Program-made: the position numbers and the translations under genes | Assembly (NCBI GenBank): GCA_032717465.1 | Contig: CM064671.1 | Span: 53,631,991 to 53,695,990, forward strand | Direction of reading: 5' to 3' | Length of the DNA: 64,000 bases | From: Coenobita brevimanus | Lineage: Eukaryota; Arthropoda; Malacostraca; Decapoda; Coenobitidae | Shown here: piece by piece, positions 48,651 to 58,300 of the stretch | Numbering within the stretch: position 1 is the first letter of the stretch | Layout of the letters: every line of letters starts with the position of its first letter | Notes under the pieces: generated by a model | Seen by the model: only the letters and a program-made list of their open reading frames with translations | What the model was told of the DNA's origin: nothing | Databases searched by the model: none

Positions 48651-51600
48651 CAGTAATCCCTCCAATATCCGATGTAATAGAGCCATAGGCAGGTCCAGAT
48701 AGTGGTCCTGTCCAGATATTGGGCCCCAGCTTATGGACTTGTACTTATGGACCCTAACTCAGAGAAACACCTATACAACTCCCTCTGGACATGCATAGCA
48801 CCTATTTAAGACCCAAATCACACCAATAAGGCACATAAAAGACTGAAATAAATGCAAAAGAAGCATAAAATGAGGTTTTTGAGGTAGGTTCATACAATAA
48901 TCAACATTCTGGGTACTTACAAGTCCCTGGCTCCTGGATTGGTACTTATGGACCCTAACCTAGCCTAACTCAGAAAAACACCTTCCTACTGCACATGCAT
49001 AGGTCCTAACACCCTATTCACACCAATAAAGGACATTAAAGAGTGAAATGAGGTGTTTGAGATAAGTATAGTATGGAAAAAAGTACAGTATGAAACATTC
49101 TGCCTACTTACAGCAAGTCCATGGTCATCCCGATGAATAACCGCCTCCTCTCGGACTCTGACGGTAAGAAGGATTTCCTGAAGCACTTGCAGTACACTGT
49201 TCATGAAGTCTTGCACTGAACTTGGTCAATCGCACTCAGAAGTCCGTTCTCTTCACAGTGCACACTCTTGTCTAACTTATGCTCCATTGTAACTTACTAA
49301 GTGTTGCACTCTGCACTTTAACTTTTCCCACTCTTCTAACCATTTTCTAAAGCAAAAACAAACAAGTCTATTTACGTTAAATTTTGTTCCAAAATTGTCT
49401 TCTCACTCACAACTGTAAATCCTTAACACAACACACTGTTTTTTTCACTGCACAACACTGTAAATTCCCGTGTGGTCTAGTGGAGAAGTTCTTGCTGTTT
49501 AATCACTGTCAGAGTCCGAGAGTATCACTGGCAGGTGACCTAGGGGTGCGTCACTGGGTCATGGTGATGGCGTACCCACTGCAGACGACTCTGAAGACAG
49601 ACGCAAACTCACGTCGAGCGGTGACTCCACCGTGGCTGATGTGCTGGGCTGTGGCTCGGAGCATGAGGGCCTGTCTTTGGGAGGCAACGGAGTGGAGTCA
49701 GGGCTGGGCACAGTGGGGATCATGGGCCTGAAAAAACTGTCAATCGTTGATTTACACAAGGAACGACGATTCTGACAATTGATGATCCGCTGCCTGAAAG
49801 CACACACTTCCTCCACAAGTCCCAAGGACCCCATCTCCCTGTCGCAGTCCGGGTGTTCCAGGTAGTCGAGAACAAACTCTAGGTATTCCTGGAGTGTGCT
49901 CAGCTTGGGGATTGCTGGAGTAGTGTCATGCTGAGAGGAGTCCGCATCATCATCGCCGTCCTCATCGGAATCTTCAAGCTTCAACTGAAGATGCGATCTC
50001 GATATCAGACAATGTCTGATACCCAGGATTGCCCTCGTCGTCATCCAACCACTCACGCACATCGTCCACATCAACACCTTCGCCATGCATGGAAGTCATC
50101 CACATCAAAACCTAGAAAATCGTACTCCACATCTGTTCCGAGAAGCAGACGAGACCAATCATTTTCTAGAGTCTTGACAGGGACTTCCTTCCATGCACTG
50201 GCCCAGTTGTAGATTGCAGACTTGATGTTGTAGCGGCGAAGATTTTCCAAAGTCTGCTGGCCTCGAGTGTCCCGTCCCTCCCTGTGCTCGTCCTCGTTCT
50301 CGAGAACAACCATCACCTTGTCCAAGAACTTCCTTCGGTATAGGCGCTTTGTTGCCACGATCATTCCTTGGTCCATTGGTTGAATGAGAGCAGTTGTATT
50401 AGGTGGCAGAAACATGCACCCAATCCGGCCATTCTCAGGAACCAAGTCCTTGTCGCACGGGTGGGCAGGTGCATTGTTGAGGAGAAGGAGGGCCTTTACC
50501 TGGTCACGCGGGATTCCCAGTGTCTTCGTCTGGTAATGTATGACCTCCTTGAGGAAGTGGCGGTGGAACCAGTCTTTGAATATTTGGGCTGTAAACCATG
50601 CCTTCAAAGAATGGTACCAGACGACAGGAAGGACATCCATCATCCAACGAAGACACCGAGACTGCTTTGCACGGCCAACAAAAACGGGCTTAAGCCGGTG
50701 CATGTCGTTAGCATTGGCACAACACATAGCAGATATTCATTGCTTGGAGAGCTTGCGGCCAGGTACACGCTTCTCCGTCTCCTCGGCTAGAGTGTTCGTT
50801 GGCAAAGAGCGATAGAATAAACCAGTTTCGTCAGCATTGTAGACTTGACCGAGAGTGAGGCCCTCCCTGTCGATCAAGCCCTTCACCTTGTGCCGAAACT
50901 CATCAACTCCATACTCGTTAGCGTCCAAAGCTTCGCCATGAGCTTTATGGTTGGTAAGGCCATGCCATAACTTGAAGGCGAAGAGCCAACCCTCGGATGC
51001 CTTGAAGTGTAGGGCGTCGTGAAGCCTGGCAAACTTCTCAGCAGCAGCCTTCGGCTCCGTACCACGTACAGTCACACCAGTAGCACATTGCTGTCGATAC
51101 CAAATCAACGTGGAGCGGTCGATTTCAGCAAACTTGGGAGTAAACATCACCTTCCTCTCCACGTTGCTTTTGCTTCTCAACGAGAAGTCAGCCGTGTACT
51201 GCATGAGTTTGTCTTGGGATCTCTTGATATCGAACAAAGTAGATCAAGCCAGGCTGAACTCGCGGAGGATGTGGGAAGAAGACCACCCCGCAATTACTTT
51301 CTCCAATATCTCCCGTTTCTTCTCCAGAGTCAACACCACTCTCTTCCTCATCTCAGGCGGCGGGGCCATCATCACACACACGAAGGAGAGGCACGAGAGC
51401 AGCAGGAGTGCCTGCAGCAGGTAAGGCACCACCACAAAAGTGAGCATGTGGGCAGCCATGACGACGAGCGTGCACTCGCGATGAGAGACAGGCAGAAAGT
51501 GGGGAGGATGCAGCGGCGCTCTATTGAACGTCGGAGGAATGATGCACCACAACCAAGCTGTCCCGCGCCAAGTTCAAATTACGGGTGGGAATATTTCGTT

Positions 51601-51724
51601 TTTTTTTTTTTCCGATTTTTTTGCGGTTTTCGGACCATTTTGGGAATATTGGATCCCGGGACGATTATGTCCAGTTAGTGGGGATGTTCGGATATTGGGC
51701 GTTTGGATATTAGAGGGATTACTG
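48651..51724 (-). mobile_element. Tigger/pogo-type DNA transposon
   Basis: A 3074-bp element. The left end CAGTAATCCCTCCAATATCC and the right end (reverse complement CAGTAATCCCTCTAATATCC) are terminal inverted repeats, flanked by TA at 48649-48650 and 51725-51726. The inside carries a minus-strand transposase pseudogene. The left 900 bases are non-coding and contain a repeated block (GGACTTGTACTTATGGACCCTAAC... at about 48732 and GGATTGGTACTTATGGACCC at about 48938). The TIR start and TA duplication fit the Tigger branch of the pogo group. Confidence 0.92.
49559..51372 (-). pseudogene. Tigger/pogo transposase, broken
   Basis: It reads from about 51372 on the minus strand: MAPPPEMRKRVVLTLEKKRE (CENP-B-type helix-turn-helix), then VTVRGTEPKAAAEKFARLHD and the second DNA-binding helix region with FKASEGWLFAFKLWHGL. 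The DDE domain follows with VYNADETGLFYRSLP (first Asp), LLLLNNAPAHP (second catalytic region, where NNAPAHP replaces the usual DNAPAHP) and PPNTTALIQPMDQGMI (third Asp). The C-terminal part includes RYNIKSAIYNWASAWKEV and an acidic stretch EDSDEDGDDDADSS. In-frame TGA stops occur near 51246 and 50739, both where Arg (CGA) is expected. Two frameshifts fall between about 50090 and 49975. The protein cannot be made from this copy. Confidence 0.88.
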
Positions 51725-51746
51725 TATTAACTGCTGTAAGAGATTC

Positions 51747-51792
<46 letters not shown>

Positions 51793-51835
51793 TATAGATA
51801 TATAGATAGATAGACAGATAGATATCATCACCATC
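51725..51835. repeat. AC and GATA simple repeats
   Basis: AC units at about 51747-51791 and TAGA/GATA units at about 51793-51823. Confidence 0.9.
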
Positions 51836-54016
51836 ATAATCATCATCAGCCATTACAAGGCCACTGCTGAACAAAGGCCTACCCCAACCTTCTCCACCAG
51901 TTCCTTGACTGAGCCAATCTTTGCCATGTTTTCCCTGCAAATTTCTGTATCTCATCCCTCCACCTTCTCTCTTCCCTTTTTCTGCTACGCATACAATCTC
52001 TTGGTGTCCCGTCAGTCAGTCTTTTGCTCCATTGGTTATCCCGTTTTCTTGTTACAGGCTTGCTCACCTCCATTTCTGTTCTTTAATAACTTCTATAATA
52101 TCTTTGACTTTAATGTGCTCTTTCACCCAAATTGATCTTTTCCTGGCTGTCAAAGATATTCCCAACATTGACCTTTCCATTCCTATCTGAGAACGGAATA
52201 ATTTATTTTCTATCGATTTTGTCAGATTCCAGGTCTCACAACCATATGTCATGGCTGGATTTATACATTCGTTGTATACTTTTCGTTTCATACAAACTGG
52301 CAAGCTATTTTTCATAATGTCTCTGTGTTTATTAAAGCTTTCCATCCAATTGTAATGCGTCTTTCATTTCGCTCTCATGATCCTTCGTTAATATTATCAT
52401 TTGTCTCAAGTAATTATACTCCTTGAATTCTTCAAGAATATCTTCGCTTATTCTGGTGACGGTCTTTGGTGTGTGTGGATTAAATGTTACTTTAGTTTTA
52501 CTCCGGTTTATCTTTAGCCCTACTTTGAGACTTTCTCTGTTCAGGTCATTTAACATTTCTTGCAATGTCTCTGCTGTTTCTGAGATTAGGACAATGTTAT
52601 CAGCAAATCTTAAATGGTTTAGCTTTTCTCCATCTATGTTCACTCCCTTGTTTTCCCAGTCTAGCTTTCTGTAAATACTTTATATGCATGGTCTAAAAAA
52701 TTTTGGTAAAACTGTTTCTCCCTGAAGCACCCCCTTTTCAGTCTTAATCTTTTCCGAGTCCTAATGTAATTTTACTGAAGCAGTTCCCTGTTTATGTACG
52801 GTCTCGAGCAGTTTTACAATGTTCACATTCACTTCTTGTTCTCGCAAGGAATTTATAATTGCTATGTGCTCCACTGAGTCAAAAGCCCTTTCGAAATCAA
52901 CAAAACCTAAGCACAGTGGTTTATTATATTCTGTAGTTTTCTCAGTTGGCTGATTCATTGTGTGTAGATAATCAGTAGTCGAATCCTCGTTCGGAATCCT
53001 GCCTGTTCACGAGATTAGTTTTCCTTCAAATTTCTTGTTATTCTGTTCGTCAGGACTTTAGTGATGAGTTTGTAACTGACTAATAATAAGCTAATAGGTT
53101 GGTAGTTAATAAGATCTTTTGAGTCACCTTTTTTGTAAAGTAAAATACTAATTGCATTACACCATGTTTTGGGAATTTTCTTCTTTTTTATACATTGAGT
53201 AGATAAGTGAATAAGCCAATTTTGTACTTCTGCTCCTGCTCCTGCATCCAACATTAAATATGCTATATTCTATCTTCTCCCGGAGCCTTTCCTCTTTTCA
53301 TATTTTTAAGAGAAATATTTACTTTGCTTGGTGTTACCTCTAGTATTTCACTTGTGCCGACTGAAAAGTTAGCTATTGGTACTGTGGTCTTTGATGTATA
53401 CAGTTCTTTGTAAAATTCTTCAACTCTCTTCACCATGATATCTCTGCATTTAATTACTTCACCGTTTTTGTCTTTCAGTGATGTAATTTGTTGCATTCCT
53501 GCTGCCATTTTACTTTGGATCTGTTTCAGACTTTTTCCTTTTTTGATGGTTTCTTTGATCTAATAAATGTTTCTCTTTCTTTTTCATTCTCCTTTTCTTT
53601 TGTTGATAACCATATTCAATTCTGCTCGCTCAGTTTCAACTTTCTTAGTTTTTTACTTTCATTCCGTTTTTTTTTTTTTTTTTTTTCCCCAAAAGTCCGA
53701 GTGTCTTATCTGAATACTTCTTGGTTTTGGTTGTTTTGGGTTTTCCTACTACCTCCGCTGATTCTCTTAGGAATTTTGTTAGACTGTTATTGAGCTAATT
53801 AATGTCATATTCAGCATTACTTAGAGCCTGAAATCTGTTCATTATTTCCAACTGAAAGGCTGCTTTGTTTACGTTTACTTTTATTGGGCATATCTTTTTA
53901 TCTTTAATTATCTTTGTTTCACTTCTGAAGTTGAATCTGGCTGTGCAACCCACCATTTTATGGTCACTTCTTATATTTACTTTGTTGATAACTGTGACAT
54001 TTGTGATCAAGGTATT
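51836..54016 (-). mobile_element. RTE-like LINE-E, minus-strand copy, 3' two thirds
   Basis: It reads from 54010: ITNVTVINKVNIRSDHKMVG (end of endonuclease), FNFRSETKIIKDKKICPIKV, then KMAAGMQQITSLKDKNGEVI (53515 on) and KNMKRGKAPGEDRI. RT motifs are NYQPISLLLVSYKLITKVLT, CLGFVDFERAFDSVEHIAII (52910 on) and LRFADNIVLISETAETLQEM (52610 on, FADN instead of FADD). The C-terminal region follows (KRKVYNECINPAMTYGCETW, SMLGISLTARKRSIWVKEHI). It ends at about 51836 in (GAT)n. The endonuclease N-terminal half lies at 61162-61997, displaced by nested insertions. Stops and frameshifts throughout. Confidence 0.82.
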
Positions 54017-54464
54017 CTTGTACTATACCAAAGCACTAGCCGTGTGTGTGGCTGTGTGTGTGTGTGTGTGTGTATTTTGTGCAGCCGAAACTACACATTC
54101 AAATCACATGAAAATTGGCACAAAAATCGCAAAAAATTCGCTGATGTGAAAAAACTTGGTCCCATCACGATTGAAAAACTTTACTATATTTAATGAACGA
54201 CCAAAGTTTGACCAGAAAAAGCCACTCCCAGCGTGAGTGCGTGAAATTAGGGTTGCATTCACCGTAGAGTTTTTAATGGCTTTATATAAATGTGACTCGG
54301 ATTACCTGAAATGATCACAATGCGTGTGCGAAGTGCGAGGAAATGAGTAAGAAGCAGGAGGAAACAAGTGTGAAGCATGAGAAAGCGAGCGCGCAGCGCA
54401 AGAGCCCTCCACAGGAGCAAGTGCAAAAGGGCCCGAAGGGCCCATAAGTACTTGTCTAATATAC
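54017..54464 (+). mobile_element. Helitron-like non-autonomous repeat, copy A
   Basis: It matches copy B (60701-61161) at both ends: TACTATACCAAAGCACTAGC...GTGTGTG...TTTTG-ACAGCC/GCAGCC-AACTAC-CATT-AAATCACA at the left, and CTCGGATTACCTGAAATGAT...GCGAAGTGCGAGGAAATGAG...GGGCCCGAAGGGCCC-ATAAGTACTTG at the right. The GC-rich hairpin GGGCCC-GAA-GGGCCC about 10-12 bases from the right end and the TC-TATACTATA-like left end resemble Helitron termini. No Rep/helicase is present. It carries a TG tract at 54047-54072. Classification is inference. Confidence 0.5.
54460..54464. repeat. 5-bp target-site duplication, left
   Basis: TATAC directly before the 5' LTR, matching TATAC at 60696-60700 directly after the 3' LTR. 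Confidence 0.93.
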
Positions 54465-55274
54465 TGTCACAGCCAGCGTGTGACTGTTGGATATGTAGAT
54501 TCATTTTCATGCATCAATGTTTCATTAGTTCTCGAGACGGTATTAAAGTTAAGTTCATTTTTCCAATAGGAGGTGAGGAGGGATTTCACCAGCTTAGAGT
54601 CGGCAGTCACCTGGCAGCCCTGCCCTTGCTCGGACTAACCACCACCGCCACGAGTGTCTAGTGCAGCTGTATACCGTTCCGTGTGATTCTACTTTGGAAT
54701 CTAGTGCAATTGAATTTATTTGAGAAATTGTTGCAGTGCTGTGAATCAGTGATGATTTCAATTTATTTAGTAAGTTAATGGCTGCGGTCAGTGAGGAACA
54801 GAAAGGTTACGGTCGGTGGCGGGAAGGTGTGTGGTGGTCCGAGCCTGGGCCGTGCTCCAGTGACTCCCGACTCAATCATTCCTTCATTATTAACTTTAAC
54901 TTAACGTTAATATACAAATTTATTTGATATTCTTGTAATCTGCATTTAAGACGCTGTTTCTGCGTAAGTATACTGACTTGTAATAAGAATAACTAACTTT
55001 GAGGTTATTAATTGTCTGAGGTACCTTTAACAATGGCAGAGGTGAAGTGCTTGTTTGAAGTTACCCGACATTAAAGGCAAGTAATTTATTTGTTTGTAAA
55101 TATTGTGAATATTTGTTTTGAATATATAGATATGAAAACTTTACTTTGTTTGATGATACCTGTGTTTGCCTGGTCAGTAAGGATTTAGTGTGCAATGATG
55201 CAAAGAACCTTATAAAACTCTATTGATAATATTTCTGGGGAGCATATTAATGCTCGGTTAAGAGTTTTATGACA
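54465..55274 (+). repeat. 5' LTR
   Basis: 810 bases, TG...CA ends with a 5-base inverted terminus (TGTCA/TGACA). A TATAAAA-like site near 55213-55218 and AATAAG/ATTAAA signals near 54986 and 55070 are candidate transcription and polyadenylation signals. It is nearly identical to 59886-60695. Confidence 0.95.
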
Positions 55275-55276
55275 AT

Positions 55277-55294
55277 TTGGCGACCGTGACAGGA
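55277..55294 (+). promoter_or_regulatory. Candidate tRNA primer-binding site
   Basis: TGGCGACCGTGACAGGAC begins two bases after the 5' LTR, the expected place for minus-strand priming. Its complement ends GTCACGGTCGCCA, which I recall as resembling the 3' end of an arthropod tRNA-Arg (TCG). The tRNA identity is from memory, not verified. Confidence 0.7.
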
Positions 55295-55349
55295 CCAGGC
55301 TTACACAGGTATTATTTGGGTTATTCTAATTTAGTATTTGTTATTTACT

Positions 55350-58300
55350 ATGTCTACAAAAGAATTACTAGATTTAGGTCGTGAATTAGGTTATGAGGGT
55401 GATCAACTACACGCGTTTATACGTAAAGAACAAGCACGTGAACGTGAAGATCGACAACGTGAACGTGAAGATCGACAACGTGAACGTGAAGATCGACAGC
55501 GTGAACATGAAGCACGTGAACGAGAAATTGCACACGCAAAAGAAATCCAAGAGCGTGAGGAACGCGAACGTGAATGGCAGAAACAGGAACGTGAACATCA
55601 GGAACGCGAACTTGAGCGGGAACGTAAACATGAACGTGAAGAACGTGAACGAGAGGCCAGTGAACGTGAAAAGGATAGACAATTCCAGCTCGAGCATGCT
55701 AGACTACAGGCAATGAATAGGCATGACTCTATTGTTAATACAGCACCACCTGGTGTTCGAGCGAAAGGTCCACAGTTACCAGTGTTCGATGATGAAAACG
55801 ACGATATAGATGCCTATCTGCGCTGGTTTGAGTTGTTTGCGAAGACTGCCGGTTGGCCAAAAGAATCATGGGCGGTCCTTATGGGTTCATACTTAAAAGG
55901 AATTGCCTTAGAAGTGTACTCTCGTTTAGGTCAAGATGAGGTGGGGGATTATGAGAAGGTTAAAAAGGCATTACTGCTTCGGTTTGAATGTACAGAGGAA
56001 GGTTTTAGACAGAAGTTTCGTTCAGCTCGTCCACAACTTGGTGAAAATGTGGCTCAGTACTTAACTCGCCTGCGTAACTTCCTTAACCGGTGGATTGAAC
56101 TATCGGAGCACTGTGAAAAGACTTATGAGAGTGTAACGAACTTATTTATCTCGGAGCAATTTCTGAAAATGTGTGGTAAACCTTTACAAATGTATATTCG
56201 TGAGAAAATGCCTCTTTCTTTCGATGACATGAGAGAGAAGGCAGAGAGGTATGCCACCGCCCACGGAGGATTGTACCAGAACGCCCGGACCAATAGCCAG
56301 CACATCCACAAAGGTCAGGAAGCAACCAAGGACGATGGCGACTTCAAACGAGCAGGAAAGTCTGCTTACACTACAACTTTTGGTATGGGGGTGCAATGTT
56401 ATAAGTGCAACAAAGTTGGCCATAAATCCTATGATTGCCCTACCAAATCAAGATATAATGATAGTAAAGAGAAAAAGAGGGATGTATGTGCGCATGCAGA
56501 AGTATTGGGCTGTGGACATGTTGTAGAGGTGGTGAGTGCACTAGCAGCCATGCCAACTACACGAGGTACTATGTGTGGTAAGGAGGTGGAGGTACTACGA
56601 GACACAGGCTGTAGTACAGTGGTAGTGAGGAAAAGCTTAGTACCACGGGAATGCTTAACAGGGAAACATTGTTTAGTTAAGCTGATAGACTCCCAAGTTT
56701 GCAAGTATCCCTTAGCTGAAATCACCATAGTCTCCCCTTACTATTCTGGTAGAGCTGTCGCTGTGTGCATGGAGACTCCTATATATGACCTCATAATTGG
56801 CAACATTGCAGATGCTACACCGCTCGTTGATAATGATCCTTTTAAGGAAAAGGTTGTCAGTGCTGTGGTGACCAGGGCAGCAGCGAAGCACACACCCCGA
56901 CCACGACAGACACTACGAAGTTTTGACCTAACAGACCAGCTACGGATGACTCCAGCCGACATGAAGAAGGCACAGGAAGAGGACGTCACCCTGAAGCGAT
57001 GGTTTGAGAAGGCCCAGGACGGAAAGTGGTTAGACAAGAAGGGTAAGGCAAAGGTAATTATGGAAAATGGACTATTATATAAGATATATTATGGTGATGA
57101 ACGAGAATTCAAACAACTAGTCTTGCCCGCTAAAGTAAGAAGTGCAGTAATGAAAGTAGGACACGAATGCATGTTTGGAGGACATCTTGGGGCTAGTAAG
57201 ACTTTAGGAAGACTTCAGCAAGATTTTACCTGGCCAGGAATGGGAGAAGATGTTCGTCGACACTGTCAGTCATGTGATATATGCCAAAAGACTATACCTA
57301 AGGGTAAGGTTGGGAAAGTACCATTAGGAGAAGTGCCCATTATTGATATACCGTTCAAGCGTGTGGCCGTAGATATTATAGGACCCATACAGCCTAGGAG
57401 TGAGAACGGGAACAAATATATTTTAACACTGGTAGACTATGCTACCCGTTATCCTGAAGCCACAGCATTACCCAACATCGATACTGAACAAGTAGCAGAG
57501 GCCCTAATGACCATGTTTTCCAGAGTGGGAGTGCCTGAAGAACTGGTTTCAGATAGAGGGTCGCAGTTCACCTCAGGAATGATGGATGAGGTTCGACGTC
57601 TACTGTTGATCAAGCACCTTCCTACGACACAATACCACGCAATGGGAAACGGCCTGGTGGAAAAATTCAACGGGACCGTGAAGAGTATGCTCAAGAAGAT
57701 GTGTGCCGAACAGCCCTCATCCTGGGACAGGTACCTGCCGGCAGTGTTATTCGCGTACCGTGAGGCGCCCCAGGTAACCCTTGGTTTCTCACCCTTTGAA
57801 CTGTTATATGGAAGGACAGTCAGGGGACCAACCAGTATTCTGAGGGAACTGTGGGATAGAGAAAAGGAGGGAGAAGTTCGCATCACATATCAATATGTTT
57901 TTGAATTGAGGGAGAAGTTAGAAGAGACTTGCCGGCTTGCTCATGAGAACTTAAGGAAGTCACAAGCCAGATATAAGTACTACTATGACAAGAAAGCTAA
58001 AGATAAGAAATTTAAGGTAGGAGATCAGGTATTGCTCTTATTGCCAACTGCCCACAACAAACTCTTATTGCAGTGGAGAGGACCTTACAAAGTTGTGGCA
58101 CTGAAGGGTGGAATGGATTACATAATTACCATAAATGGCAAGAGCAAGACATTTCATGCTAACATGTTGAAGAGGTATGTCTCTAGGCCTGATGATTCCA
58201 AGGTCAGTGCAGCGGTGTGTTCTGCAGCTGTAGTGGAATGTGAGGAGGATGCCGACCTACACAAGCTGATACTACCGAGCCTGGATAGGAAGGAAACTTG

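Noticed and set aside
49928..50815. Plus-strand frames over the Tigger element
   Set aside because: Shadows of the minus-strand transposase pseudogene.
55393..55716. Second-frame Asn/Val-rich plus-strand ORF
   Set aside because: Frame shadow of the R/E-rich start of gag-pol.
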